Of a stretch of DNA of 64,000 bases, positions 43,168 to 51,242 are shown in pieces (within the stretch, counting starts at the first letter, position 1; each line of letters opens with the position of its first letter). The translations under genes and the position numbers were made by a program. The notes under the pieces are model-generated. The model did no database searches. It worked only from the letters and a program-made list of their open reading frames with translations, and was not told the origin of the DNA. The stretch spans positions 1 through 64,000 of the forward strand of contig NZ_JAIXPP010000060.1 in NCBI RefSeq assembly GCF_027486195.1. Direction: 5' to 3'. This stretch comes from Novosphingobium sp. (lineage in GTDB: Bacteria > Pseudomonadota > Alphaproteobacteria > Sphingomonadales > Sphingomonadaceae).

Positions 43168-44688
43168 TCACGTGATGCGGATATCGTCCACCTTGGCGAA
43201 GAAACTCGGCTGCAGGATTGCCACGTCGAGCATCATCATCGCGCGAATCAGCACCATGCCATTGCCAAAGGCAGAGGTGGTGCCGCTCGTGTCGGTGTAG
43301 GTGCCTTCGCGCGATACTTCGAGCATGAGGCTTTGCTGCATCCCGAACAGCACCTGCGAGAAGTCCCCGACCAGCGAATAGGTCGCTGCAGGGCTGCCAC
43401 TGGTGGCGATGCCGTTGGCGACATACTCGCGCCCTGCATCGCGGATCTTGGCATAGCTCGGAGGCGGCTGCACCGGCTGGCCCGTGGTATCCACGAACGA
43501 ATCCATCGCTGTGACGACGTCCGAATTGTGGAGAATTGCCAGCTTCTCGGCATCGGCATTTGCTGCGAGCACCTTGCCGATTGCCTTGGACCAATTCGTG
43601 TAGGCTCCGGTGGTAGCCGGCGCGCCAAGTGTCACGACGTTCTTGGTCGGGATGTTCACATTGATCCCGCGCGGGGTGTCCTGCGTGCCATCGCCAGCGA
43701 TCGCGGCGGCATCGAGCTTCAAAGCCATTTGCGCGGTCAACTGGCTCATCACCAATTCGTTGACGTTGCTCGCGCTCATCACGAGCTCGAGCGTGAGCGG
43801 CACGATCACACCCAGCACCTTGGTCGTGAGCATCACGCTGCCATAGCTACCCTGCGACACGGGGAAGGCCTTCCCCTCGCCGCGCCAGCCGGGAGCGGGG
43901 TCCCCGGTCACCGTCGCCACCTGCAGGTTGCCCGCCGTCATCGGCACGGTGATTGCGCCGGCTTCCATGACACGTGCCTTGGCGCGGGCCAGGTCGACCA
44001 CGAAACCGGCCATCTCACTCGGGATCAGGAAGCCGCCGGCACTGCCGACGCCAGCCGAACCGGCGCGCATGTGCGAGGGGAGGCGATTCCAATCGCCCGT
44101 GACGGCCGCGCGCACCATGTCGCCCACGCCCCAATCAGGCTCGCCGCCGTCGCTGGCGATCGGCTCGCGTGCGGAGTAGGTCCGGATAGCGCGGCCGGTG
44201 TGGACGTCGCGGAGCATCGGCGCGCCGCCCCAGCCTCCGCCCTGCCAGCTGCTGCGCTCCTGCCCACCAACGGGACGCGCGGAGCGGGCGGCCTCGCCCA
44301 TTGCTGCGCTCTTGGCTTCGATCATGCGGTCCAGTTCGGCAATGGCGCCCTCGGCGAGCGCCTTGCGTGCGTCCCAGCCGTCCGGATCGGTCGGGTCGAG
44401 TCCATCGACGATGGCGGCCTTGGCCTGCCGAAGGCTGGTGACGGTGTAGTTCATGTTCGCGGTGCCGGGAATTTCGGCGATGTAGCGATACTGCGGCGCG
44501 AACTTGTCGAACGCGCGGCGGAGGGTGGTGGAAGCCATATCGGCTGTGTTCCTTTTCGTGCGAGGGTGTGAGGCAGCGAGCGAGGCCTGCAAGGCCATGC
44601 GCGCCGCCGCTTCGCGCTTCGCTGCTGCGGCAGACATGCCGGCGCGGCGGAGCGCAGTTTCGATTGTTCGGATGCGGGGTTCAGTCAT
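43168..44688 (-). CDS. HK97-type major capsid protein
   Basis: 506 residues from ATG 44688 (overlaps the gp10-like stop by 8 bases; the ORF track begins at a GTG 6 codons earlier). The N-terminal ~150 residues are helical and charged (MTEPRIRTIETALRRAGMSAAAAKREAAARMALQ, later AKAAIVDGLDPTDPDGWDARKALAEG), as in a scaffolding/delta region. From ~190 it follows the phage major capsid family: GFLIPSEMAGFVVDLARAKARVMEAGA, KVLGVIVPLTLELVMSASNVNELVMSQLTAQMALKLDAAAIAGDGT, RGINV, LVGDFSQVLFGMQQSLMLEVSREG. No protease gene for removing the N-terminal region is present in the element. Confidence 0.88.
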   Translation of the reverse strand: MTEPRIRTIETALRRAGMSAAAAKREAAARMALQASLAASHPRTKRNTADMASTTLRRAFDKFAPQYRYIAEIPGTANMNYTVTSLRQAKAAIVDGLDPTDPDGWDARKALAEGAIAELDRMIEAKSAAMGEAARSARPVGGQERSSWQGGGWGGAPMLRDVHTGRAIRTYSAREPIASDGGEPDWGVGDMVRAAVTGDWNRLPSHMRAGSAGVGSAGGFLIPSEMAGFVVDLARAKARVMEAGAITVPMTAGNLQVATVTGDPAPGWRGEGKAFPVSQGSYGSVMLTTKVLGVIVPLTLELVMSASNVNELVMSQLTAQMALKLDAAAIAGDGTQDTPRGINVNIPTKNVVTLGAPATTGAYTNWSKAIGKVLAANADAEKLAILHNSDVVTAMDSFVDTTGQPVQPPPSYAKIRDAGREYVANGIATSGSPAATYSLVGDFSQVLFGMQQSLMLEVSREGTYTDTSGTTSAFGNGMVLIRAMMMLDVAILQPSFFAKVDDIRIT

Positions 44689-45199
44689 TGGCATCTGCCA
44701 CGGCACGGGAGACTACAGCCTCCAGCCGGCTCTTGATCTCCGGGGCCATGGCCTCGATCGTGCCGCGGGCGAAGGCGTGCTCCATAATGGAGCTGGCCCG
44801 CCTGTAGGCTTTGCGGATGGTCACCATTGGCGCGGCCAGGTGCTCTTCAAACACATGGTCAAGGCTCAAAGGGCCGCCCGATACCTTGAACTTCTTGCCG
44901 GTCGAGCCGTATTCGAGAGCGCCAGCCTTGGCGAAGTCGGAGGCACCGCCGCTGCCCTTGCCGTCGATGTAGACCGCGCCGCGAACCTTGTCGGGGTCGG
45001 AGTGCACGGCCTCGCGAACTTGCCCCAGCAGCTTGCCGGTTCGCACCGGGACGCGGGAGCGGTATCGCCCGAAAGCCTCGCGCGTGAGCGCGGAGATTTC
45101 GTTGCGGAGAGCGTCGCGGAGCTCGTCGGGGAACTCTTCAAACCTGAGACCGGCCTGCAGGTCGCTCTCGTGCTCGATGTGGATTTTAACGTTGGACAT
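44681..45199 (-). CDS. HK97 gp10-like phage protein
   Basis: 172 residues from ATG 45199, with GGGGA upstream; the ORF extension to 45313 lacks support. IHIEHESDLQAGLRFEEFPDELRDALRNEISALTREAFGRYRSRVPVRTGKLLGQVREAVHS has the family pattern ('...a...ap.rTGkLr.si'). In tailed phages gp10-like proteins join head and tail. Its presence just upstream of the capsid gene, without portal or tail genes, is odd and suggests the element marks or completes its own capsids for a helper's tails. Confidence 0.8.
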   Translation of the reverse strand: MSNVKIHIEHESDLQAGLRFEEFPDELRDALRNEISALTREAFGRYRSRVPVRTGKLLGQVREAVHSDPDKVRGAVYIDGKGSGGASDFAKAGALEYGSTGKKFKVSGGPLSLDHVFEEHLAAPMVTIRKAYRRASSIMEHAFARGTIEAMAPEIKSRLEAVVSRAVADAND

Positions 45200-45349
45200 A
45201 GCTGTCCCCGTGGTTGTGGCTGGTGATGACATGGGGGACCGTCGCAAGCACCGCGCGAAGCACGGTTCTATGGGGCGGCGGGATCGATCGGCGTCGCGCG
45301 CGATCTGGATCATGGCATCCCCGGCATCTCGCGCGGGGATGCCTTTGGC

Positions 45350-45643
45350 TTAACACTCTCGGCCAGCCGGTGCAATCGTCGGGCCGATCGCCTCGCTCCC
45401 ATCGGGCAGTGCATCCACGACGGCCAGCACGAGGCCGGTCGCGGTGGCAATACGCACGAGGAATTCGCGCTGCACGACTTTGTAGGCGCCGATGAATTCC
45501 ATTGTCTCGGCGCGGGTCTTGAACCGGGGGTAGGGCGTGATTTCGTACGAGAGCAGGTCAGGCCGGCGGAATTCGAAGTCGATACGATGACCGCCGGGCA
45601 GGTCGAAGCTCTGTCGGATCGGTGCGGGTGGTGTGGGGCGCAT
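45350..45643 (-). CDS. small unknown phage-element protein
   Basis: 97 residues. A strong ribosome site (GGAGG, 7 bases before the ATG) supports the start. The sequence (MRPTPPAPIRQSFDLPGGHRIDFEFRRPDLLSYEITPYPRFKTRAETMEFIGAYKVVQREFLVRIATATG) is compact, with no membrane segment. Not recognised. It lies 150 bases upstream of the gp10-like gene, probably in the same transcript. Confidence 0.65.
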   Translation of the reverse strand: MRPTPPAPIRQSFDLPGGHRIDFEFRRPDLLSYEITPYPRFKTRAETMEFIGAYKVVQREFLVRIATATGLVLAVVDALPDGSEAIGPTIAPAGREC

Positions 45644-45671
45644 TATTTTTCCTCCGTGTGAGAATTATTTG

Positions 45672-45824
45672 CCGGGCAAGAAAACAATTATCGGCCCGGT
45701 GCTCCCCCATCGGGGGAAAACGAAAATGCCCATTTTCCGGGGATCTGCTGCCCAGCGGCAGCGAGGGCCCGGGGGGAATAACTTTCCGGAGGGGTGAAAA
45801 TTTACGCCTCGCGAAAATTTCCCC
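45672..45824. repeat. second palindrome cluster in the element
   Basis: The noncoding stretch 45644-45923 holds more dyads: CCGGGC/GCCCGG (45672-45699), TCCCCC-ATC-GGGGGA (45703-45717, same design as type 1 at 42.8 kb), GAAAATG-CC-CATTTTC (45722-45737), GCTGCC-CAGC-GGCAGC (45747-45762), and GGGG..AAATTT..AAATTT..CCCC (45791-45824). No gene is supported here. Confidence 0.7.
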
Positions 45825-45923
45825 GCCCGAAAAAAAATCTCTGAATTAGGGTCAAAGCGGTTGACGGCCGTTTTGTATCCCGTTGCGAAACACCCATGGG
45901 TTACGTGAGCCGTAAGTCCGGCA

Positions 45924-46445
45924 TCATGCCGCGCCGCCCCTCCGCTGCAGCCGCTCCCGCCGCTCCTGCTCGGCCATGGCAGCCGCGGCCTCTTTGATCC
46001 TGTCACATTCCTCACGGGACAAGTGCAGCTTTGGCGGTAGAGGCTCTGCGCCCCAGCCTTCCGCAAGCTGCACTGGTGCGGCGAGGCGCCGCTGCCGATC
46101 GCGCGCGGCGATGATCTCGGCCGCTTGCTCGTGAATGGTCGGGACGATCTGCGCCGGATGTCGGCACACCTTGCCCGCCTCGCGGGCTGCGATCTCGAGC
46201 ACGTCGACAGGAAGGTCCGCGACAAACTCGAAAGCCGCCTCGAGCCATGCCTTGCACGCTGCGTCGCCATAGGACGCTGGCCGGGCGACAGTGAGCGCAA
46301 GCGACAGGGCTCGATAGATGCGCGCGATCGTGGTCGCACGTTCACGGCGATACTCGCTCGCGTCGAAGTCGCTCGATTGTGAGGTCAGGTCCGAATTCGA
46401 TGGGCGCAGTACTACTGGATTGCATGGATCCTCTGACATGGTCAT
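45924..46445 (-). CDS. unknown protein, replication-linked in the element
   Basis: 173 residues from ATG 46445, with GGGAGG just upstream; the ORF track start at 46664 lies deep in the neighbouring gene. This start overlaps the replication gene by 104 bases in another frame. The sequence is helical and charged (SEYRRERATTIARIYRALSLALTVARPASYGDAACKAWLEAAFEFVADLPVDVLEIAAREAGKVCRHPAQIVPTIHEQAAEIIAARDRQRR). Downstream position resembles that of a helicase-loader-type partner, but no motif proves it. Function unknown. Confidence 0.65.
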   Translation of the reverse strand: MTMSEDPCNPVVLRPSNSDLTSQSSDFDASEYRRERATTIARIYRALSLALTVARPASYGDAACKAWLEAAFEFVADLPVDVLEIAAREAGKVCRHPAQIVPTIHEQAAEIIAARDRQRRLAAPVQLAEGWGAEPLPPKLHLSREECDRIKEAAAAMAEQERRERLQRRGGAA

Positions 46446-47133
46446 TGGCCTCCCTAGGTTCATAGATGCCTGCCCAGCCGCGCGCCGTGGCGTGTGCCAG
46501 CAGCCGCTCCGGTGGCCATTGGGGTGATGCCAGCCGCTCGATATCGCGGAGGAATGCAGCGTAGGCGGTGGCGGTGTTGGGGCAGCGCTTGGCCTTCCGG
46601 TTGGCAAGGAAGTCGGCCCACACCTGCGCATCGGCCCATGCGGGTCGGGGGAAGTGATCACCACGCTCTGCCCGCCGCATGATCGGAACGACTATTCCTT
46701 TCCGGCTCTCTTCCGGTTCTATTACGGTTAGGGTGACAGGGTGACACGGGTCGGTGACATGGTGGCACTGGTCTTGGACACCATGGCACGGGTCCGCGCC
46801 GTCACTGGTGACACCATGGCACGGGTCGGTGCCGTGTCCGGTGACACCATGTCCCCGGTCTAGCTGGCCGTCCGGTGGCAAGCGCAGCACGTATCGGGAG
46901 CCGCGCCCTTGCCTGCGGTTGATCTGCACGAGGCCAGCGCCCTCCAGCGCCTCCAGCGCGCGGATCACGGTTCGGCGGTTCAATCCGGTGCGGCGCGCAA
47001 GTGTTGGCAGCGATGGCCAAGCCATGTCGTCGCGGCGATCGTCGCGCACCCGGTCGGCCAGTTCGAGAAGCACCAGCTTCTGCGCAGAAGCGATATCGAG
47101 CTCCCACACGATCGATGTGAGGGCGTGACTCAT
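46342..47133 (-). CDS. winged-helix replication-initiator-like protein
   Basis: 263 residues. The N-terminal ~90 residues are a winged helix (SIVWELDIASAQKLVLLELADRVRDDRRDDMAWPSLPTLARRTGLNRRTVIRALEALEGAGLVQINRRQGRGSRY), typical of phage-type replication proteins. The middle holds repeats of DPCHGV encoded by DNA repeats (46730-46860). The C-terminal part has WADFLANRKAKRCPNTATAYAAFLRDIERLA, as seen in phage replication proteins. A Rep gene with repeats inside recalls lambda O, where the origin lies in the initiator gene. Confidence 0.72.
   Translation of the reverse strand: MSHALTSIVWELDIASAQKLVLLELADRVRDDRRDDMAWPSLPTLARRTGLNRRTVIRALEALEGAGLVQINRRQGRGSRYVLRLPPDGQLDRGHGVTGHGTDPCHGVTSDGADPCHGVQDQCHHVTDPCHPVTLTVIEPEESRKGIVVPIMRRAERGDHFPRPAWADAQVWADFLANRKAKRCPNTATAYAAFLRDIERLASPQWPPERLLAHATARGWAGIYEPREANDHVRGSMQSSSTAPIEFGPDLTIERLRRERVSP
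46730..46860. repeat. iteron-like repeats inside the replication gene
   Basis: Five to seven tandem copies around the pattern GGTGACACCATGGCACGGGTC, for example GGTGACATGGTGGCACTGGTC, TTGGACACCATGGCACGGGTC, GGTGACACCATGGCACGGGTC and GGTGACACCATGTCCCCGGTC, spaced about 21-33 bases. They encode the DPCHGV repeats on the minus strand. Candidate replication origin. Confidence 0.65.
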
Positions 47134-47166
47134 GGCGCGCCGCTCCCCGGCCTCTGACTGGTGCCG

Positions 47167-47349
47167 CTATCCATGCGGGCCCCCGCCGAAGGCCAGCGCC
47201 GCGACGATCGCCGCCGTCTCGATAGGCAGGCCATAGCGGGCCGCCACGTGTTGCGCCCGGATCAGTGCGAGAGTAGGAGGTGCGCAGGAAGGGCCGACCA
47301 AGCTATCCGCGCCCCTGCCGCTCCGCGCGGCGGGGGTTTTTCGTTCCAT
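47167..47349 (-). CDS. possible 60-residue protein
   Basis: ATG 47349, 3 bases after the AlpA-like stop. MERKTPAARSGRGADSLVGPSCAPPTLALIRAQHVAARYGLPIETAAIVAALAFGGGPHG has no recognised domain. Its first codons cover a plus-strand hairpin with a T-run (CCCCTGCCGC/GCGGCGGGG-TTTTT), so the region may be structural instead of coding. The tight fit between genes is the only support. Confidence 0.4.
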   Translation of the reverse strand: MERKTPAARSGRGADSLVGPSCAPPTLALIRAQHVAARYGLPIETAAIVAALAFGGGPHG

Positions 47350-47352
47350 GGG

Positions 47353-47559
47353 TCAGGCGGCTTCGCTCGTGCTCTTGACCAGCCGGGTTGCCACCCAGGC
47401 ATCAAGGTCTGCGCGGCGGTAGCGCACCGGGCCGCGCGGGCCGGGGCTCATCTTGGCGAATTGCGGTCCATTCCCATGCAGCCGCATCCGCTCCAGCGTC
47501 GGGGTCGAAAGCCCCAGATACTCCGCCGCTCCGGCGGTATCGAGAATTTCGGGGGTCAT
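47353..47559 (-). CDS. AlpA/excisionase-like helix-turn-helix protein
   Basis: 68 residues from ATG 47559, with AGGAG 9 bases upstream; the ORF extension to 47892 is inside the next gene. PEILDTAGAAEYLGLSTPTLERMRLHGNGPQFAKMSPGPRGPVRYRRADLDAWVATRLV is the MerR-like DNA-binding fold of AlpA/Xis proteins. In satellites and prophages such proteins start excision or switch on the integrase. It sits mid-element, before the replication gene. Confidence 0.85.
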   Translation of the reverse strand: MTPEILDTAGAAEYLGLSTPTLERMRLHGNGPQFAKMSPGPRGPVRYRRADLDAWVATRLVKSTSEAA

Positions 47560-47659
47560 TTGTGGTGGCTCCTGATTTGTCGGAGCCATCACTAGTATGC
47601 ATGTTTCGCCGCGCGTCGCGGGGGGAAAATAGGAGAAAGGGGGGAGATATTCCCTGCCC

Positions 47660-48601
47660 CTATTTGTCCTCCCACACTTCGGCGATGATCTTTTCCATTC
47701 CGCGCGGGTCGCAGCCCATATCGTTGGCGAGGGCCAGCGCAGCCTTTGACTTCGATATCGTGGGATTGCTCTCCCGCGCGGCACGAGCTCGCCGCCGGGC
47801 TGCCTCGCGGTCGATCGTGCGCGGCCGGCCACGTTTCTGCCCGGCTGGTGGCCAGTGTCGGCGCACCGCTTCCCCGTCGAATCGAAGGTCAAGGCCCGTG
47901 GCTAGGTCGAACACGGCAGCGCGCGGATTGAAGCGCGCGCCGGCGAAAAGGTCTGCATCGGCCCGCTGCCACCTGCCATCGATGTGCACGCTGGCCAGCA
48001 CCTTGCCCCGCCGCAGCCCGGCGCGAAGCTCCGCGAACGCCTCCCGCGCTTTCTCGGTGCCGCCATGGGGCAGGGCCTGCCAAGTGCCCGCGCGCCGCGC
48101 CAGTGTCCACAGCAGGCGCCGAAACGGTGCAGGCCAGCCGGTGGCGGCCGGAACGGCGTTGTCAGGCCGCAGCGCCTCGCAAAGCTCCGCCTCGTGCGTT
48201 GCCACCCAAGAGAGCACCTGCAGCGCGGTCCAGTCTTCCCGTGCGGTGTCATCGTCGCTGGCGTAGCGGCTGGCCAAGAGGGCATCGATGCCCGCCGCGA
48301 AGGGCTCCGCCTCGATCGTGACATGATCGTCCAGCCACGCGCGCCAAGCCTGCGGAGGATAATCGCGCGCCTCGTCCAGATACCGCGCCCACCAGCCGGG
48401 CGATATGAACGGCGTATCCGGCCCGATTGTCTGCCCCATGGCATCAAGCACTACGTCCCCGGTCTTGGGCGCAGCATGTGCCCCTGATGCCCACACCTTT
48501 GCATCGCGCAGCGCTCGCAGCACGAGCAAGCGAGCGCCGTCAGGCGGGATCAGCCAATCGGCAATGGCGCTGGCACGTCCGAAGGTTATCACGTCCGCCA
48601 T
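47660..48601 (-). CDS. unknown 313-residue element protein
   Basis: It starts MADVITFGRASAIADWLIPPDGARLLVLRALRDAKVWASG. The N-terminal ~200 residues are Trp/Ala-rich and helical. The C-terminal ~80 (RGRPRTIDREAARRRARAARESNPTISKSKAALALANDMGCDPRGMEKIIAEVWEDK) are strongly basic with a helix-turn-helix look, suggesting DNA binding. Not recognised. About 100 bases follow before the AlpA-like gene and contain a dyad (AAATAGG/CCTATTT) that may be a terminator. Confidence 0.7.
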   Translation of the reverse strand: MADVITFGRASAIADWLIPPDGARLLVLRALRDAKVWASGAHAAPKTGDVVLDAMGQTIGPDTPFISPGWWARYLDEARDYPPQAWRAWLDDHVTIEAEPFAAGIDALLASRYASDDDTAREDWTALQVLSWVATHEAELCEALRPDNAVPAATGWPAPFRRLLWTLARRAGTWQALPHGGTEKAREAFAELRAGLRRGKVLASVHIDGRWQRADADLFAGARFNPRAAVFDLATGLDLRFDGEAVRRHWPPAGQKRGRPRTIDREAARRRARAARESNPTISKSKAALALANDMGCDPRGMEKIIAEVWEDK

Positions 48602-48743
48602 GGTGGCCTAGTCCTTTTCCACGATACCGTGCGGCGGTGAAGGTGACGTGGCGATGCGGCGAAGGTATACCGCCCTCGCCCGCCGTGTCTCCGTGCGGCG
48701 ACGCGGCCCGGTCTTCGAGCAGGTTGACCGGGCCGCTGGCACC

Positions 48744-49298
48744 TCACCCAGCTTCCACCAGCCGCGCGCCGTCGGCGATCAGGGAGTCGACCCAGGGCCG
48801 CTCTGGCAGCGCGTCGTCGCCAAACATGGCCAGCACCTTGCGAGTGAAGCCGTCCGTACTGGTAGGCTTCCATTCCGCCATGGCGCGCCATGCTGCGACA
48901 TACTCCGCCTCGCCGATCAGCCCGGCGTTGAAGGCCTCGCGCGCAGCGAGGTAGTGCGCCGCCGGATCGATCGCTCCTTCACGTTCCCTCGGCCGTCGCA
49001 CTGATGCCGCGCGCAGCGTTCCGGCCGCCCGCTGCACGAGCTCGGAGAGCTCGCAAATTTGCTCGTCCAGCATAGTCGATAATTCGAGCGCGTCTTTCAC
49101 CGTCGCGCTGTCTGCAAGCGTCGGGCTCTCTGCCGCTTCCATAAGGGCATCGCCGATCTTGCGGCTCCCAAGGTCCAAGCGCCGCGCCAGCGTTTCCATG
49201 CGGGAAAGGCAGTCCATTGTGCTGGCGGAGCGCCGCGACTGTTCAGCCGCTGCGGCCCCGCGGCCCTTGATGGTGGTCGGTAGGTCCATGTTACCCAT
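48744..49298 (-). CDS. unknown 184-residue element protein
   Basis: ATG 49298, with AAGGAG 8 bases upstream; the ORF track begins at a TTG two codons earlier. Helical and charged (METLARRLDLGSRKIGDALMEAAESPTLADSATVKDALELSTMLDEQICELSELVQRAAGTLRAA), likely coiled coil, with a C-terminal AAREAFNAGLIGEAEYVAAWRAMAEWKP. No membrane segment. Not recognised. It lies 3 bases after the next small gene, so both are co-translated. Confidence 0.65.
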   Translation of the reverse strand: MGNMDLPTTIKGRGAAAAEQSRRSASTMDCLSRMETLARRLDLGSRKIGDALMEAAESPTLADSATVKDALELSTMLDEQICELSELVQRAAGTLRAASVRRPREREGAIDPAAHYLAAREAFNAGLIGEAEYVAAWRAMAEWKPTSTDGFTRKVLAMFGDDALPERPWVDSLIADGARLVEAG

Positions 49299-49300
49299 GA

Positions 49301-49615
49301 TCAAGCTCCTTTCTGGGCGCGATGGTACTGGGCGAGCGCGATCAGCGTTGCCGTCCCCTCCAGAGCGTCAGCGACGATGGAGGGATTGAGGCAATTGATC
49401 GTGTCAACCTCCGGCAAGTGATCAGCATCGCTGGCAGTCCGGAAAGCAGATTCGAGCACAATGATCATCGCCCGCGCCTGCTTAAGCGCGTCATCAAGGC
49501 CATCGCCATGAGTGAGAAACGGGATCGTTCCATTCATGCGCAGCGCAAGCAAATCTGCAGCGCTAGGCGTGCAATTGCTGGCTGAGGCTTCCGTATGTAG
49601 GGTGGTAGCAGCCAT
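49301..49615 (-). CDS. unknown 104-residue element protein
   Basis: ATG 49615, with GAGGAG upstream; the ORF start at 49666 lacks a ribosome site. MAATTLHTEASASNCTPSAADLLALRMNGTIPFLTHGDGLDDALKQARAMIIVLESAFRTASDADHLPEVDTINCLNPSIVADALEGTATLIALAQYHRAQ looks like a small helical protein of the kind often seen in phages. Not recognised. It is the first gene after the integrase on the same strand. Confidence 0.65.
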   Translation of the reverse strand: MAATTLHTEASASNCTPSAADLLALRMNGTIPFLTHGDGLDDALKQARAMIIVLESAFRTASDADHLPEVDTINCLNPSIVADALEGTATLIALAQYHRAQKGA

Positions 49616-49688
49616 ACTCGTCTCCTCTGTAGACGGTTGTGGTAGGGTCGGCTGGTGTTCGCCCACCAGTCGGCCCGCATTGCCGGGG

Positions 49689-51095
49689 TCATCCCGTCAA
49701 TTTCGTTGTAGCGGTACCGATCGGCACCACGTTGCCCGTATCGTCGGCCGGGGCGAGCACTGCGGCGATATGCCGCCCCCATGCCTCCAGCGCTGCGCGC
49801 TTCTCGTCGGCCCAGTCGTGCCGCTGGTAGATACCTGCCACGCCGCCGCGCGCCCCCGACACGTGGTTCAGCACGGCCTCGGTCACTTCGAACCGCACGC
49901 CCAGCCGCTGCAGCCCGGTGGCAAGGGTCCGCCGCAAGTCATGGACGCGCCAAGGCGCCAGCGCACGGCCATCGCGCGCCGCCGTCACGGCCGCGTCGAG
50001 CAGCGCCTTCGCTTGGCTGAAACCGCCGATCGCAACGCCGCGCCGGATTGTCAGCACGGGCCCGGCTTCCGGCCATTCTTCCGGGTCCGGCTCTTCGGCC
50101 CGAGCCTTCACCTGATGGGCCAGGGCGAGGCGGTCGAGTTCCTCGATCACGAGCGGAGCGAGCGGTACGAGGTGCGCTTTCCCGTTCTTCGCTCGGCTGG
50201 CCGGGATCGTCCAAAGCGAGGCCGCGCGGTCGAGCTCGCCCCAGCCCATGCCCGCCACTTCCTCCCGGCGCTGGCCAGTCAGGATCAGCAGGCGGTAGAA
50301 CGCCCCCAGCGGTGCGCGGATCTTCTCCGCTCCCTTCCACACGTCCACGAGCTCGGCATCTGTCAGCACCCGGTCACGTGGCGCGGAGCCGGGGGGATTC
50401 GAGAGCCCTTGAACCGGGTTTTCGGCAATGTCGCCGCGCTCCAGCGCCCAGCCGAAGAAAATGGACAGGTACGCCCGCACTTGCTGGCGGAGCGCCTTCT
50501 GGCGCGCCGGGATGGCATCAAGTACGCCCTGCAGGTCGCGCCGCGTGATCGCCGGCAGGGCCTTGCCCTCCAGCTTTGCGCGCATGTACTTCACGGCATT
50601 GCGCGCCTGCGCGACACTCGAAGGCCGGTGAGTGAGTTCGTAGGCCTCCAGCCATACCTCCGCCCGCTTCTCTAAGCGCAGTTCGCCCTCTAGCCGCGCG
50701 CGTTCCTCGGCTTGCTGCTTGGCCTCCGCCTTTGCTGCCAGCGCCGCGCCCTTGGCTTCGAGCGGGTCGATACCCTGCGCGACAAGCGCCGCCAGTTCAC
50801 GCGCCCGGATGCGGGCTTGTTCCGGGGTAAAGGCACCATGGCGCCCGATCGTCACCTTTTTGGGGGCGATGTGCCGTGCGGCGGCACCGGGCACCGGCAC
50901 GCGATAACGGTAGATGTAGACCTTGGCCCCAGCCGTCGAGACCTTGAGCCCGAAGCCCTTGACGGTGCCCTGCCCGCCGTCGTCCCAAATGACATAATCC
51001 GCCGCACCGGCCTTCGCCGCGTCAACGGTCCGCTTCGTGATCGGCGCGCGCTTCGGCGCCGCCCGGTCGGTGTTGCTGGTCTTCGCCTTCGCCAT
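49689..51095 (-). CDS. tyrosine integrase of the tRNA-Thr element
   Basis: 468 residues. The N-terminal part (ITKRTVDAAKAGAADYVIWDDGGQGTVKGFGLKVSTAGAKVYIYRYR) is the arm-binding DUF4102-like domain. A core-binding SAM-like domain follows. The catalytic residues are visible: Arg in LTGQRREEVAGM, HDLRRTLAT (HxxR), LNHVSG, and the Tyr nucleophile in GIYQRHDW. It is read away from the attR end. Together with the duplicated tRNA end and the arm repeats this shows how the element entered tRNA-Thr. Confidence 0.95.
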   Translation of the reverse strand: MAKAKTSNTDRAAPKRAPITKRTVDAAKAGAADYVIWDDGGQGTVKGFGLKVSTAGAKVYIYRYRVPVPGAAARHIAPKKVTIGRHGAFTPEQARIRARELAALVAQGIDPLEAKGAALAAKAEAKQQAEERARLEGELRLEKRAEVWLEAYELTHRPSSVAQARNAVKYMRAKLEGKALPAITRRDLQGVLDAIPARQKALRQQVRAYLSIFFGWALERGDIAENPVQGLSNPPGSAPRDRVLTDAELVDVWKGAEKIRAPLGAFYRLLILTGQRREEVAGMGWGELDRAASLWTIPASRAKNGKAHLVPLAPLVIEELDRLALAHQVKARAEEPDPEEWPEAGPVLTIRRGVAIGGFSQAKALLDAAVTAARDGRALAPWRVHDLRRTLATGLQRLGVRFEVTEAVLNHVSGARGGVAGIYQRHDWADEKRAALEAWGRHIAAVLAPADDTGNVVPIGTATTKLTG

Positions 51096-51117
51096 GCGTG
51101 ATGCCTCAACCGTCTCT

Positions 51118-51139
51118 AGGCATCACATAGGCATCACGA
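51118..51139 (+). repeat. right arm-type repeat AGGCATCAC-AT-AGGCATCAC-GA
   Basis: Identical to 42746-42767 and in the same direction. An inverted copy (TGATGCCT) stands at about 51109-51116, against the integrase start codon. Probably integrase binding sites that also touch its promoter. Confidence 0.7.
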
Positions 51140-51242
51140 TAATTCAGGTCAAGGATGGTTTCAGATTGCTAGCGATGGAAAAACCCTAGATTTTCGTGGC
51201 TCCTTGGTGCATCGATCACGGCGCGCTGCCGTAATTCTCATA

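Noticed and set aside
42923-43300. Plus-strand ORF through the palindrome region (125 residues)
   Set aside because: Runs antisense into the capsid gene and through the terminator; no ribosome site.
45665-46345. 226-residue minus-strand ORF over the second palindrome cluster
   Set aside because: Overlaps the 173-residue gene out of frame and has the composition of a noncoding shadow.
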